This document shows positions 33,336 through 43,155 of a stretch of DNA of 48,043 nucleotides, piece by piece. The notes under the pieces are model-generated. The model did not search any database. It saw only the letters and a program-made list of their open reading frames with translations, and was not told the DNA's origin. The stretch covers positions 1 through 48,043 of the forward strand of contig JABDCN010000010.1 in the NCBI GenBank assembly GCA_013288125.1, read 5' to 3'. Position 1 is the first letter of the stretch; the number at the start of each line of letters is the position of its first letter. The position numbers and the translations under genes were made by a program. This DNA is from Gammaproteobacteria bacterium. Lineage in GTDB: Bacteria; Pseudomonadota; Gammaproteobacteria; DSM-16500.

Positions 33336-34175
33336 TTAATCCCACAGTGGATAATGTTCTAACGTAATATCCTGTCCAAAAAATAAAGCTGCATTTGCAG
33401 CAAAGGTTTCTGTGTAATCTGAAACATAAAAATGCTTACTTTGTTTGCCATTCATATTGATGAGTTGATTATTTTCTAATTGTTTTTTGACAGCAGCAGC
33501 AACAATTTCCGCAGAATCAATAATATCAATCGGTGGACGATTCAATGTGTGATAATGCGTTAAAATACGTTCTTTAATGATAGGATAATGCGTGCACGCT
33601 AAGACCAAAGCATCAGCTGTTTCTAAATCAGGATAAGCTAAATACACTTTCAATAAAGCATCTATCACATGATGATTACCAAATTCTTCAATCGCAGAAG
33701 CTAATAAATTTGTCGCATAAGAAGAAAGTTCAATCCCTAAATTTAATTCATCAATTTTCTTTTTATAAATATGAGAATTGATTGTTTGACGTGTTCCAAT
33801 CAAACCAATGCGTTTATGGGCATAATGTTGTTTGAGAAAAGTAATCACAGGATCGATGACATTCATGACGATCGCTTGACTTGCAATATATTCTTTTACT
33901 AATTCATAAGCAGCGGCAGAAGCGGAATTGCAAGCAATTAAAATTAATTTGCATTCTTGTTGGAGTAGCATGTGTGCAATCTTGACGGAGTAAGCTTGAA
34001 TGGCGGCGGATGATTTGTCGCCATAAGGCATGTGGGCTGTGTCGCCAAAATAAATGATATTTTCTTTTGGTAAGGTGTTGATAAGGGCATGCGCGACGGT
34101 TAAACCTCCAATGCCGCTGTCAAAAATGCCTATGGGTCTGGAAGCTTGTTTGGCTGTAGAAGGCTGATTGGTCAT
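33336..34175 (-). CDS. murI: Glutamate racemase
   Basis: A 279-residue cofactor-independent racemase making D-glutamate for peptidoglycan. Both catalytic cysteines are visible: Cys82 in ILIACNSASAAAYE and the second in LVLACTHYPIIKE. The N-terminal GIFDSGIGGLTVA and the YFGDTAHMPYG motif are typical. Its presence shows that the organism makes its own peptidoglycan. It is the first gene of murI-rlmJ-bcp-proS, with a long leader shared with the divergent small lipoprotein. Confidence 0.95.
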   Translation of the reverse strand: MTNQPSTAKQASRPIGIFDSGIGGLTVAHALINTLPKENIIYFGDTAHMPYGDKSSAAIQAYSVKIAHMLLQQECKLILIACNSASAAAYELVKEYIASQAIVMNVIDPVITFLKQHYAHKRIGLIGTRQTINSHIYKKKIDELNLGIELSSYATNLLASAIEEFGNHHVIDALLKVYLAYPDLETADALVLACTHYPIIKERILTHYHTLNRPPIDIIDSAEIVAAAVKKQLENNQLINMNGKQSKHFYVSDYTETFAANAALFFGQDITLEHYPLWD

Positions 34176-34288
34176 TTTATGTTACCGCAAGGTTTTAAAA
34201 CAACCATCATATAATATTTCAAATCAAAGCGATATTTCTGATATACTGGATGAGTCTTTCTATTAATCAATTCAAAAGGAGTTGTGTG

Positions 34289-34402
34289 ATGAAAAAAGTA
34301 ACCGGTTTATTACTTTTGATGGTCATGATGGGCGTGTTAGCTGGCTGCTATTCAACAGCATGTCAACAACCAGCACCTGTGAATATGAAAGGTGAAGGCT
34401 AA
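34289..34402 (+). CDS. Very small lipoprotein (entericidin-like size)
   Basis: A 37-residue precursor: MKKVTGLLLLMVMMGVLAGC, lipobox LAGC, Cys20 as the lipid anchor, and a mature peptide of only 18 residues with a second Cys (CYSTACQQPAPVNMKGEG). A strong AAAAGGAG (34274-34281) lies at the right distance. Tiny lipoproteins such as entericidins have this size, but no specific homology is claimed. A TATACT (34242-34247) may be its -10 box. Confidence 0.65.
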   Translation: MKKVTGLLLLMVMMGVLAGCYSTACQQPAPVNMKGEG

Positions 34403-34502
34403 GATACACTTTTCAGGGGTTCTTTAAGAAACGAGAATCCCTGAATTTTCCTTCCCGCGTCAGACCGAATAATAATAAATAATTTAAATGAGGTGTGGGT
34501 AT

Positions 34503-35552
34503 ATGAAATCTGGACGTTCTCGTGAGTTTTTCTTTTCTTCTGAGTTAAATCCATCTGATATACAACTTCTTTTCGATGAAAAACGCGTTGCTGTTGAACA
34601 TGATTTTGAGTCAACACGTGAATCACTTGAAAAGATATTCCAAAAAGAAACTATCGATCAAGACGATCAAGAAAAATTGATACGTGTGCTAGATGCGCAT
34701 TGGAAACGAATGCAATTATTTGAAAATCAAATACAACTCGATGGTAATAACAAAAAATTTATGTATAGAGACCTATTGTCTCAATTGCTTAATCCGCAGA
34801 TTAAAAAAGCACTTATCAATAATGACATCGCCTTAGCTGTATTAATGGCTAGATATACATTCCGATCTGAGTGTTTAATGCTGACGAAAGCATTATCGTG
34901 GAATAAGATTATGCATAAAATGTTTGAATTAGGTAATCAATTTCCAGAGGAAGATAGAAATAAATTATTCGAATTTTTAAAGCCAAATAAGCCCTCTTTG
35001 AAGCATCAATATCAATTGCACAAGATCGGGAAGGAGATATGGAAAATATTAGAGGAGTGTCAATGGCAAATTCCTTCTTATCAGGTTGTTTTTAATGTGA
35101 CAGGAAATCCTTATTCGCCTGAAGGAAAATTATATTATTATATATCTGAAATACGTGGTGAAGATTTTATTATTCAATTCTCTGGGCCTTCAAAGGATAA
35201 GTCGGTAGTTACAATTGCTCATATATATGCAAATCAATATAAAATAAATTTTTGGGATAATTCAACGATTATTTATTCTTTTGCTCCTGTCGACATGGCG
35301 GTCGAATCTCGAGAGAAAAGTTGGAAAGAAAAAATTGCTAAAGATACAGTTAATATTTCTATTGATTTTAATGGGTGCAGCATTAGGCATGAAAATGACA
35401 ATGCAGGACAAGATAAAATGGAAAATGTCGCTGCTTATCTGCAGGGTATCGTTCTTCCTAAACTCTATGCCAAGCATATCAGTGCGCCGAATAAAGCTGA
35501 AACACTTGAGCAACTTGAATTGGTTTCTTCTTTTTATTTGCGGAAATGCTAG
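34503..35552 (+). CDS. Unknown cytoplasmic protein, about 349 residues
   Basis: A protein without signal peptide or membrane helix. The first 120 residues are mainly helical with coiled-coil-like stretches (ESLEKIFQKETIDQDDQEKL, IRVLDAHWKRMQLFENQIQ); the C-terminal half looks beta-rich (YYYISEIRGEDFIIQFSG, VVTIAHIYANQYKINFWD). I do not recognise a family. I start at ATG 34503, with GAGG nine bases upstream. Its isolated position, framed by a tiny lipoprotein and a palindromic element, is like that of accessory or effector genes, but there is no direct evidence. Confidence 0.6.
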   Translation: MKSGRSREFFFSSELNPSDIQLLFDEKRVAVEHDFESTRESLEKIFQKETIDQDDQEKLIRVLDAHWKRMQLFENQIQLDGNNKKFMYRDLLSQLLNPQIKKALINNDIALAVLMARYTFRSECLMLTKALSWNKIMHKMFELGNQFPEEDRNKLFEFLKPNKPSLKHQYQLHKIGKEIWKILEECQWQIPSYQVVFNVTGNPYSPEGKLYYYISEIRGEDFIIQFSGPSKDKSVVTIAHIYANQYKINFWDNSTIIYSFAPVDMAVESREKSWKEKIAKDTVNISIDFNGCSIRHENDNAGQDKMENVAAYLQGIVLPKLYAKHISAPNKAETLEQLELVSSFYLRKC

Positions 35553-35583
35553 CACATTATACTGTTATTCTGTGTTGTTTTAG

Positions 35584-35666
35584 TTGTCATCCCGAGCGCA
35601 GCGAAGGATCACTAAAATACGACTATGACATTTGTTAGTGATCCTTCGCTGCGCTCAGGATGACAA
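35584..35666. repeat. Palindromic element, family GTCATCCTGAGCG, second copy
   Basis: 32-nt arms (35584-35615 and 35635-35666) with one mismatch (CCCGAGCGC against CCTGAGCGC) and a 19-nt loop. The arms match those at 11733-11817. It sits between the unknown 350-residue protein and the convergent dapB, ending 12 bp before the dapB stop. Confidence 0.9.
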
Positions 35667-35678
35667 TTGCGTGAACAC

Positions 35679-36413
35679 TTACAATATTTCTTCTAATCCA
35701 CAAACCAATCGATCCAGTGTCATGACTTTTTCGCAGGCGAGACAAACCCCTGGCATAAAACATTCTCGATTAATTGAATCGTGCCGTAAAACAAGCGTTT
35801 CACCTCTGCCGCCAAAAATAATTTGTTGATGCGCGAGAAACCCTGGTAAGCGCACAGCATGAATAGGAATTTGATGATGCAGAGCGCCGCGCGCACCTTT
35901 CACTGTTTCGCGATTGGGTTTATCGGGTTGATTTACTTGTTTATGTGCTTGCTCTAATAATTCCGCTGTTCGTATCGCAGTACCCGATGGACTATCTGCT
36001 TTTTCATCATGATGCATTTCAATAATTTCAACATGCGGTAAATATTTTACGATTTGCTGCGCGTATTTCATCATTAAAACTGCACCTAAAGAAAAATTCG
36101 GAACGATGATACCGCCTCTTTTTAATTCAGTGCATTGTTGTTGTAATTGTTGAATTTGATGACGGACTAATCCTGACGTGCCAATGACAGGCCGCGCACC
36201 GGTTTCGATAATTGTCATTGTATTATTAAAAACAGCATCAGGGTGTGTAAAATCAATAACAACTTGGGCCTTGCTATCGATAATCGCTTCTCTTAAATCA
36301 TGACTGCGCCCGATTTCACCTGCTAGGGTGAGATTGGGATGTTCTGAAATGGTTTTGACGGTCAGTTGGCCCATTTTGCCAAACGCACCATTGACTAAGA
36401 CTGAGATAGACAT
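35679..36413 (-). CDS. dapB: 4-hydroxy-tetrahydrodipicolinate reductase
   Basis: A 244-residue reductase of the lysine/diaminopimelate pathway. The nucleotide fold is VLVNGAFGKMGQLT. The catalytic motif is EMHHDEKADSPSGTA, which corresponds to the E(hx)HHxxKxDxPSGTA of DapB. It contributes to peptidoglycan via meso-DAP. It overlaps the 3' end of the ABC ATPase gene by 19 bp, so it is probably cotranscribed with an importer to which it has no evident functional link. Confidence 0.95.
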   Translation of the reverse strand: MSISVLVNGAFGKMGQLTVKTISEHPNLTLAGEIGRSHDLREAIIDSKAQVVIDFTHPDAVFNNTMTIIETGARPVIGTSGLVRHQIQQLQQQCTELKRGGIIVPNFSLGAVLMMKYAQQIVKYLPHVEIIEMHHDEKADSPSGTAIRTAELLEQAHKQVNQPDKPNRETVKGARGALHHQIPIHAVRLPGFLAHQQIIFGGRGETLVLRHDSINRECFMPGVCLACEKVMTLDRLVCGLEEIL

Positions 36414-37171
36414 ATCGTTTCCTTACCCGGTTGCCAACTAGACTGCAAAGAAATAATAGGATGTTGATATAATCGCGTCAAATTATTCTCTGTCAGTATA
36501 TCACACGTTTTGCCTTGCACTGTTTTACCCTCAGGATAAATTAATAAAAGATTATCACAAAAAGATTGCGCAAGATTAATATCATGCAATGACATCATCA
36601 CACTCACACGTTGTTTTTTTGATAATTCACGAAAATGATTCAAGACATGCATTTGATGTCGAATATCCAAATGATTCGTTGGTTCATCTAATAAATAAGT
36701 CGATGGTGTTTGTGTTAATAAAGCAGCAATAGCAAGACGACGTTTTTCTCCGCCAGATAAACGAGTGATGCATTCATTTCGTTTCTGTATTAAATCCATT
36801 TGCTGTAATGCATGTATCATGATTTCTTTATCATGTGATGATATTTTTTTTAAGAATGATAAATGCGGATAACGTGCAAGCAGACAAAAATTTTCGACTG
36901 ATTGCGGGAAAATCATTTTCATTTCTTGAAATAAAAATCCTATGGTTTGTGCGATTTTTTTTCGTGATAATTGCGATAGTTGTCTATCTTGAATAAAAAT
37001 ATTTCCTTTTTTAATAGGCAATAATCCTGCTAATGTTTGTAATAAAGTTGTTTTGCCTGAAGCATTTGGCCCTAATATTCCCCATATTTTTCCAGGTTGA
37101 ATATCAAGATTTAATTGATGACATAAAATATTATTATTGATTGAAATCGTGAGATCTTTTGTTTGTATCAT
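36395..37171 (-). CDS. ABC transporter ATP-binding protein (iron/B12/haem type)
   Basis: A 258-residue ATPase of the FecE/BtuD/HmuV group. Walker A is GPNASGKTTLLQ, the signature LSGGEKRRLAIAALL and Walker B STYLLDEPTNHLD. I start at ATG 37171 (MIQTKDLTISINN), which forms an ATGA overlap with the permease stop and avoids an N-terminal extension. It would energise the permease encoded just upstream. No substrate-binding protein gene is found beside it, so the cargo (Fe-siderophore, haem or cobalamin) remains open. Confidence 0.9.
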   Translation of the reverse strand: MIQTKDLTISINNNILCHQLNLDIQPGKIWGILGPNASGKTTLLQTLAGLLPIKKGNIFIQDRQLSQLSRKKIAQTIGFLFQEMKMIFPQSVENFCLLARYPHLSFLKKISSHDKEIMIHALQQMDLIQKRNECITRLSGGEKRRLAIAALLTQTPSTYLLDEPTNHLDIRHQMHVLNHFRELSKKQRVSVMMSLHDINLAQSFCDNLLLIYPEGKTVQGKTCDILTENNLTRLYQHPIISLQSSWQPGKETICLSQS

Positions 37172-38103
37172 GATGTTTTTCTTAATAGCCAAACAAAACA
37201 AGGTACACCGAGCAGCGCAATTAAAATGCCGACAGGAATTTGTTGCGGTGCAAACAATGTTCTTGCAAACGTATCAGCAAAAGTTAATAACGCGCCGCCT
37301 AATAAAGCTGAAACAGGTAAAAGGATACGATGATCATCATGTTTAAATAAACGCGTCACATGCGGGACCATCAAACCAATAAATCCAATACAACCAGCAA
37401 GTGTAACTGCTGCTGCCGTAAATAATGAACTCAATAAAAATAAAGCGAATTGATATTTTTCAGAGGATAATCCAAGTGCTCGAGCTTCTTGTTCACCGCG
37501 TCCTATTAAATTAAATCCTGGTGCGAGCCAATAACACATCACAAAGCCAACAAATAAAATCCAGCAGGCAAGTGTCGGCATGCTTGCGCCATTTAAATCA
37601 CCGGATAACCAAAATAACATGTTGTGTAAGGTTGTTTGAGGACTAATCAATAAAATAAAACTGATGCAAGCAGAAAATCCGCAAGCTAATGCAATGCCAG
37701 TTAATAATAAAGCATGTGTTTGAAAACGTTGTTGATAATTGATTAAGAGAATAAAGGCGATTGTGATGAGGCTGCCTAACCATGCGCCGCCGATCAACCA
37801 ACTACCAGAGATACCGAATAACATCATGATGAGTGTCATGAGGGCGGCGCCGCCAGAAATACCTAATGCATAAGGATCGGCCAGTGGATTTTGTAATAAT
37901 AATTGCATGAGCGAACCTGATAAAGCGAGTAAAGCACCGCAAACAAAGGCAGAGAGGGTGCGCGGCAAACGTAGATGAAAAAAAATAACACTGAAATTAT
38001 CGCTGAAAACAGAAATACTACCCTGAGAAAGAGAATAAATGAAACTGGAACAAGCCAGGCTAATGACGAGAGAAATTAACAAAAAAAGAGGAAGTCGTTT
38101 CAT
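37168..38103 (-). CDS. FecCD-family ABC transporter permease
   Basis: A 311-residue membrane protein with about nine or ten helices. Motifs typical of BtuC/FecD permeases: LRLPRTLSAFVCGALLALSG near the N-terminus, NPLADPYALGISGGAAL, GFIGLMVPHVTRL, and PQQIPVGILIALLGVPCFVWLL at the end. It overlaps the ATPase gene by 4 bp (ATGA). The pair forms the membrane and motor parts of an importer for iron complexes or vitamin B12. The long palindromic element starts just upstream of its start codon. Confidence 0.92.
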   Translation of the reverse strand: MKRLPLFLLISLVISLACSSFIYSLSQGSISVFSDNFSVIFFHLRLPRTLSAFVCGALLALSGSLMQLLLQNPLADPYALGISGGAALMTLIMMLFGISGSWLIGGAWLGSLITIAFILLINYQQRFQTHALLLTGIALACGFSACISFILLISPQTTLHNMLFWLSGDLNGASMPTLACWILFVGFVMCYWLAPGFNLIGRGEQEARALGLSSEKYQFALFLLSSLFTAAAVTLAGCIGFIGLMVPHVTRLFKHDDHRILLPVSALLGGALLTFADTFARTLFAPQQIPVGILIALLGVPCFVWLLRKTS

Positions 38104-38116
38104 ATAGGGAATAATA

Positions 38117-38267
38117 AGCTTTGTTGCGTGAGGTTACACTCAAACCCGTCGTCCCGCGGCTTGTTCGCGGGATCCAGAAATAATAAGTAAAATTTGCAGG
38201 GTTTCTCTGGATCCCGCGGACAAGCCGCGGGACGACGGGTTTGAGTGTAACCTCACGCAACAAAGCT
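38117..38267. repeat. Long palindromic element with nested CCCGCGG...CCGCGGG core
   Basis: 61-nt inverted arms (38117-38177 and 38207-38267) with a single mismatch, around a 29-nt loop. Each arm contains a smaller palindrome, CCCGCGGCTTGT(T/C)CGCGGG, followed by GATCCAG. The same half-site is inserted in gcvPB at 10313-10347. The element separates the ABC permease from rppH, which are divergent, so it sits in their promoter region. Confidence 0.93.
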
Positions 38268-38362
38268 GAATAAATACGTTAATTATTTGATTGTTGAACA
38301 AAATTTTGGAACAATCATCCTTGCAAAAGCAAAAATGAAAAACAAATTATAGGTGATTTGCC

Positions 38363-38860
38363 GTGATTGATAAAGCAGGTTATAGATATGGCGTTGGGAT
38401 TGTATTAGTTAATGACAATCGACAAGTTTTTTTTGCCAAACGTGTTGGCATGCCTGCTTGGCAATTTCCGCAAGGAGGGATTAAAGAAGATGAAACACCA
38501 GAACAAGCCATGTTTCGTGAGTTGAAAGAAGAAATTGGTTTGAATCCTGAAGATGTCAAAGTGATGACGAGTACGCGCAGATGGTTGCGTTATCGTTTGC
38601 CGCAGCGATTAGTGCGTCATTACACGAAACCTATCTGTATTGGTCAAAAACAAAAATGGTTTTTGCTGCGTTTAATTAATCAAGATGCTAAATTTGATCT
38701 GCAAGCTAATCATAATCCTGAGTTTGATTCGTGGGCATGGGTTTCTTACTGGTATCCATTACGACAAGTCGTTATTTTTAAACGACGCGTTTATGTCATG
38801 GCACTCAAAGAATTTGCACGTATTGTTTTATCAAAACAGTTTAGGGAACAAATCAAGTAA
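38363..38860 (+). CDS. rppH: RNA pyrophosphohydrolase
   Basis: A 165-residue Nudix hydrolase that removes pyrophosphate from the 5' end of mRNA and starts its decay. The Nudix box is [20 protein letters not shown] followed by IG. The N-terminus, [16 protein letters not shown], is typical of RppH. It starts at GTG 38363, six bases behind AGGTGA. It overlaps ptsP by one base (TAATG), and heads an rppH-ptsP-lgt-thyA run identical in order to that of E. coli. Confidence 0.95.
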   Translation: MIDKAGYRYGVGIVLVNDNRQVFFAKRVGMPAWQFPQGGIKEDETPEQAMFRELKEEIGLNPEDVKVMTSTRRWLRYRLPQRLVRHYTKPICIGQKQKWFLLRLINQDAKFDLQANHNPEFDSWAWVSYWYPLRQVVIFKRRVYVMALKEFARIVLSKQFREQIK

Positions 38861-41127
38861 TGTTGACCATCTTGAGGCAAATTATCCAAGAAGTATCTAG
38901 CGCTGATGATTTTAAAGAAGCGTTAGATATCATGGTAAAACGTATTGCCAATGCCTTGGCCACGCAAGCTTGTAGTATTTTTTTGAGAGATCTTCATCGT
39001 GCTGAATATGTGCTTGTTGCAACACAGGGATTAAATCCTGATGCGGTTGGTAAAGTACGTGTTCCCTTAAATAAAGGGATCATCGGATTAGTTGCTGAAA
39101 GAGAAGAACCGATTAATTTAGATGATGCAAAAAAGCATCCGCATTTTTTACCGGTTGAAGAAATAAGAGAAGAAGCTTATCGCGCATTTTTAGGTGTGCC
39201 TGTTATTTATCATCGTCAAGTGTTAGGTGTATTGTTGGTTCAACAAGAAGAACCACGGCGATATGATGAAGCTGAAGAAGCTTTTTTAGTGACACTAGCC
39301 ACACAATTAGCTTCGATTATTGCACATGCAGAAGCATCAGGTGATTTATCTGAATTATTAGAAGATAAAAATCAGCCGCATGAATTAGTTTATGCAGGCG
39401 TGCCTGGTGCGCCAGGTATTGGCATTGGCAAAGGTGTTGTGGTTTATATTCCTTATGATTTAGATTCTGTTCCTGATCGTGAACCAGAAGATGTCGATCT
39501 TGAAATTCAATTATTGCATGCTGCTTTTGCCACGGTGAGAGAAGATTTACGTTTGCTAGAAGAACGTTTGTATCCGAGTTTACCTTCAGAAGAAAGAGCT
39601 TTATTTAGCGTTTATCAACGCATTTTAGATAGCTCTGATTTAGGTGAAGAAATTGCGAAACATATTCATGCCGGTAATTGGGCGCCGGGAGCGTTACGTC
39701 ATACGATACAAATCCATGTTCAGCGATTAGAAAGTTTAGATAATGAATATATGCGTGAACGCTCTGCTGATATTAAAGATTTAGGATTGCGGGTACTTGC
39801 GTGTTTACAAAAAAATACACGCGCAAGCCCCAGGTATGATGAAAAAACAATTTTGATTGGCGAATCTTTGACACCGGCTGATTTAGCAGAAGTACCAGAG
39901 GGTTGTCTTGCTGGTGTGATTTCTATGCAGGGATCAAGTAATTCTCATATCGCTATTTTAGCGCGCGCAATGAAAGTACCAACAGTGATGGGTGTAAGTG
40001 ATGCACCATTACAAGATTTGCAAGGGAAAGAAATTATTGTAGATGGTTATTATGGTCAGATTTATGTCTCACCAGACGCAGCATTATATGCTGAATTTGA
40101 TAGATTAATACAAGAAGAGCAAAAGTTAGATGCTGCATTAGAAGAAGTACGCGATTTACCTGCTGTCACAAAAGATGGTCATCGTATTGGATTAATGGTG
40201 AATGCTGGATTAGGTGCTGATATTAGTATTGCATTAGCAGCAGGTGCAGAAGGCGTAGGATTATATCGTACAGAAGTCCCTTTTTTAATGCGTGATCGAT
40301 TTCCTTCAGCAGAAGAACAACGCATTATTTATCGCCAATTATTAGTTTCTTTTGCACCGCGTCCTGTGATGATTCGTACGCTCGATGTTGGCGGTGATAA
40401 ACCACTGCCTTATTTTCCGATTAAAGAAGATAATCCCTTTTTAGGTTGGCGAGGGATTCGTATTACTTTAGATCATCCTGAAATTTTTCTTTCACAAATG
40501 CGTGCGATGTTAAGAGCAAGTCATGGATTAAATAATTTGCGTGTGATGTTGCCTATGATTACTGATGTATTAGAAGTTGATGAATCATTGCGTTTGTTGC
40601 ATAAAGCTTATGTGGAAGTGCGTGATGAAGGATACGATATTGATATGCCGCAATTGGGGGTGATGATTGAAGTGCCTTCTGCTGTTTATCAAGCGCGTAG
40701 TTTAGCAAAACGCGTTGATTTTCTTTCTGTTGGCAGTAATGATTTAACGCAATATATATTAGCAGTCGATCGTAATAATCCGCGTGTGGCGGGCTTGTAT
40801 GATGCTTTGCATCCTGCTGTATTGAGGGCGTTAATTCAAGTGGTAGAAAGCGGACATCAAGAAGGTAAACATGTGAGTATTTGCGGAGAAATTGCGAGTG
40901 ACCCTGTTGCTGTGATGTTGTTATTGGCGATGGGATTTGATTCGCTTAGCATGAATGCAACCTCTGTTGGCCGTGTGCGATGGATTGTTCGTCATGTGAC
41001 ACAAAAAAATGCAGCGCGCTTGCTGCATGAAGTATTGGGTATGGAGAGTGCGGTTATGATACGCTGCCATATGGAACTTGCGTTAGAACGCGCCGGATTG
41101 GGGAATTTAATTCGCGCCGGGAGATAA
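38860..41127 (+). CDS. ptsP: Phosphoenolpyruvate-protein phosphotransferase PtsP (enzyme I-Ntr)
   Basis: A 755-residue enzyme of the nitrogen-related phosphotransferase chain, which passes phosphate from PEP to NPr and EIIA-Ntr. Residues about 15-155 form a GAF sensor domain. The phosphohistidine is His363 in [19 protein letters not shown]. The PEP-binding barrel contains [32 protein letters not shown], the [12 protein letters not shown] motif and the CGEIASDP loop. Full length. Start overlaps rppH by one base; lgt follows 4 bp after the stop. Confidence 0.96.
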   Translation: MLTILRQIIQEVSSADDFKEALDIMVKRIANALATQACSIFLRDLHRAEYVLVATQGLNPDAVGKVRVPLNKGIIGLVAEREEPINLDDAKKHPHFLPVEEIREEAYRAFLGVPVIYHRQVLGVLLVQQEEPRRYDEAEEAFLVTLATQLASIIAHAEASGDLSELLEDKNQPHELVYAGVPGAPGIGIGKGVVVYIPYDLDSVPDREPEDVDLEIQLLHAAFATVREDLRLLEERLYPSLPSEERALFSVYQRILDSSDLGEEIAKHIHAGNWAPGALRHTIQIHVQRLESLDNEYMRERSADIKDLGLRVLACLQKNTRASPRYDEKTILIGESLTPADLAEVPEGCLAGVISMQGSSNSHIAILARAMKVPTVMGVSDAPLQDLQGKEIIVDGYYGQIYVSPDAALYAEFDRLIQEEQKLDAALEEVRDLPAVTKDGHRIGLMVNAGLGADISIALAAGAEGVGLYRTEVPFLMRDRFPSAEEQRIIYRQLLVSFAPRPVMIRTLDVGGDKPLPYFPIKEDNPFLGWRGIRITLDHPEIFLSQMRAMLRASHGLNNLRVMLPMITDVLEVDESLRLLHKAYVEVRDEGYDIDMPQLGVMIEVPSAVYQARSLAKRVDFLSVGSNDLTQYILAVDRNNPRVAGLYDALHPAVLRALIQVVESGHQEGKHVSICGEIASDPVAVMLLLAMGFDSLSMNATSVGRVRWIVRHVTQKNAARLLHEVLGMESAVMIRCHMELALERAGLGNLIRAGR

Positions 41128-41131
41128 ATTT

Positions 41132-41926
41132 ATGCTCACTTATCCAACAATTAATCCAGTTGCATTTCACATTGGTTCTTGGCCAGTTTATTGGTATGGC
41201 ATGATGTATTTAGTTGGATTTTTAGGCGGTTGGGGATTACTTGCTCTTCGTATTCATCGTTCGCCGCGAGGCTTCACACAAGAACAATTATCCGATATCA
41301 CTTTTTACACAGCATTAGGCGCGATTCTTGGTGGCCGCCTCGGTTACATGCTGTTTTACGACTGGCAAATGTTGATCGCTCAACCCTTATTGCTTTTTCA
41401 AACGTGGAAAGGGGGCATGTCTTTTCACGGCGGATTATTAGGCGTATTGGTTGCCATGTTTTTATATGCGCGTAAACATCATAAATCTATGCTAGAACTC
41501 ACGGATTTAGTCGCGCCCGTTGTTCCCATTGGTTTAGCTGCAGGACGCATTGGTAATTTTATTAATGGCGAATTATGGGGACGTGTGACAACCATGCCTT
41601 GGGGCATGATATTCCCCAGCGGCGGGCCTGACCCTCGTCATCCTTCTCAATTATATGAATTTGGTTTAGAAGGTGTTTTATTGTTTATTATTTTATGGAG
41701 TTATTCAGCCAAACCAAAACCAGTGGGCGCGGTTTCAGGTTTATTTGCTTTAGGTTATGGAACATTTAGAATTATTGCAGAATGTTTCCGAGAACCTGAT
41801 GCACAAATTGGTTATTTAACTTTTGGTTTGACAGAAGGACAATTACTGTCAATACCACTCATTATTATTGGCATTGTTTTATTAGTCGCCTCACATAAGA
41901 GAATAAGGCATGAGACAATATCTTGA
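41132..41926 (+). CDS. lgt: Prolipoprotein diacylglyceryl transferase
   Basis: A 264-residue inner-membrane enzyme that transfers diacylglyceryl from phosphatidylglycerol to the lipobox cysteine. Seven hydrophobic segments are present. The Lgt signature [14 protein letters not shown] lies at about residue 142, and [12 protein letters not shown] and [11 protein letters not shown] are also typical. It serves the several lipoproteins encoded here (22685, 34289, 42773). It overlaps thyA by 17 bp. Confidence 0.95.
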   Translation: MLTYPTINPVAFHIGSWPVYWYGMMYLVGFLGGWGLLALRIHRSPRGFTQEQLSDITFYTALGAILGGRLGYMLFYDWQMLIAQPLLLFQTWKGGMSFHGGLLGVLVAMFLYARKHHKSMLELTDLVAPVVPIGLAAGRIGNFINGELWGRVTTMPWGMIFPSGGPDPRHPSQLYEFGLEGVLLFIILWSYSAKPKPVGAVSGLFALGYGTFRIIAECFREPDAQIGYLTFGLTEGQLLSIPLIIIGIVLLVASHKRIRHETIS

Positions 41927-42704
41927 TTATCTACAACACATCATTACGCATGGTGTGCGCAAAGAAGATCGCACTGGTACAGGCACTTTAAGCGTTTTTG
42001 GCTATCAAATGCGTTTTTCACTAGCAGACGGTTTCCCCCTTATCACGACAAAAAAATTACATACTAAAAGTATTTTCTATGAATTATTTTGGTTTTTGCG
42101 CGGCGAAACGAATATTCGATATTTAAATGAACATGGTGTCAATATTTGGAATGAATGGGCAGATGAAAAAGGAAATTTAGGCCCTGTTTATGGCAAACAA
42201 TGGAGAGCGTGGCGAACGGCAGAAGGAAAAGTGATTGATCAAGTGAGTGATTTAATCACAAGAATTAAAACTGATCCTGATTCAAGACGTTTAATTGTCA
42301 ATGCTTGGAATGTAGGTGAGTTAGATAAAATGGCATTACCGCCGTGTCATTTGTTATTTCAATTTTATGTGGCGAATCAAAAATTATCTTGTCAATTATA
42401 TCAGCGATCGGCAGATTCTTTTCTTGGCGTACCTTTTAATATTGCCTCTTATTCATTACTGACGCATATGATTGCACAACAATGTGATTTGGGCGTGGGT
42501 GATTTTGTTTGGACGGGCGGCGATTGCCATCTTTATTTGAATCATTTGGAACAAGTTCAATTACAATTGACGCGCACGCCTTATCCGTTAGCGCAATTAC
42601 ACTTCAAACGAAAACCACCGTCTTTATTTGATTATGAATATGAAGATATTGAGTTGATTGATTATCAAGCACATCCGCATATTAAGGGCCAGGTGGCGGT
42701 GTAG
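41910..42704 (+). CDS. thyA: Thymidylate synthase
   Basis: A 264-residue enzyme converting dUMP to dTMP with methylenetetrahydrofolate. The catalytic cysteine is Cys146 in [14 protein letters not shown], identical in position to E. coli Thy[15 protein letters not shown], the [20 protein letters not shown] region and a C-terminal AV typical of the family are seen. Its methylene-folate donor is also the product of the gcv operon in this window. A CCCTC hairpin follows 14 bp behind its stop and may end the four-gene operon. Confidence 0.96.
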   Translation: MRQYLDYLQHIITHGVRKEDRTGTGTLSVFGYQMRFSLADGFPLITTKKLHTKSIFYELFWFLRGETNIRYLNEHGVNIWNEWADEKGNLGPVYGKQWRAWRTAEGKVIDQVSDLITRIKTDPDSRRLIVNAWNVGELDKMALPPCHLLFQFYVANQKLSCQLYQRSADSFLGVPFNIASYSLLTHMIAQQCDLGVGDFVWTGGDCHLYLNHLEQVQLQLTRTPYPLAQLHFKRKPPSLFDYEYEDIELIDYQAHPHIKGQVAV

Positions 42705-42718
42705 TTACTCGGACAGCC

Positions 42719-42753
42719 CCCTCTCCTCCCGCGTTTTTTGCGGGAGGAGAGGG
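42719..42753. repeat. CCCTC hairpin element behind thyA
   Basis: Perfect 14-bp stem CCCTCTCCTCCCGC (42719-42732) and GCGGGAGGAGAGGG (42740-42753), loop GTTTTTT, followed by GTTGGGGAGAGGAGGGAGG. It differs from copy 1 by paired changes on both arms. Lying between convergent genes, it may function as a bidirectional terminator. Confidence 0.88.
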
Positions 42754-42772
42754 TTGGGGAGAGGAGGGAGGC

Positions 42773-42985
42773 TTACGAACAATGCACATCATAATTCGCT
42801 TGTTGTAATTGTGCCTCCGCAGCATCCATTTCCGCTTGTCTCACATTACTGGTCGCGCCATTGAAAACAATATCACTTTTTAATACACGACACGTGGCGT
42901 GTGTTGGGTTGGTATTGGCGATGCAAGCTGAAAGCCCGCAAGTGAGAAGCGTCAAACAAATAAAATGGGGAAGGTAGCGTTCCAT
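42773..42985 (-). CDS. Small lipoprotein of unknown function
   Basis: A 70-residue precursor with hydrophobic signal and lipobox GLSAC (Cys21); the mature part of 50 residues contains two more cysteines (TCRVLKSD and a C-terminal VHCS) and a helical, Ala/Gln-rich stretch (QAEMDAAEAQLQQANYD). AGGAGA lies seven bases before the ATG. I do not recognise the family. It is a single gene, convergent with thyA. Confidence 0.72.
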   Translation of the reverse strand: MERYLPHFICLTLLTCGLSACIANTNPTHATCRVLKSDIVFNGATSNVRQAEMDAAEAQLQQANYDVHCS

Positions 42986-43155
42986 ACAGTATTCTCCTAA
43001 AGGGGGCGCCCTGACTTTCAGACTTATTATACAAAGTTATGTCATTAAGGTGCCAGGCACTTTTTCACTATCGTTTTCATCGCATCTGATTTATGATGAA
43101 CCATAAAAAGGAAAAAACTGAATTAATATTGATCGATATATCTTAGGTTTAATTG

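Noticed and set aside
38117-38267. Insertion sequence
   Set aside because: Long inverted arms, but only 29 bp between them, no transposase and no clear target duplication. It is treated as a palindromic element.
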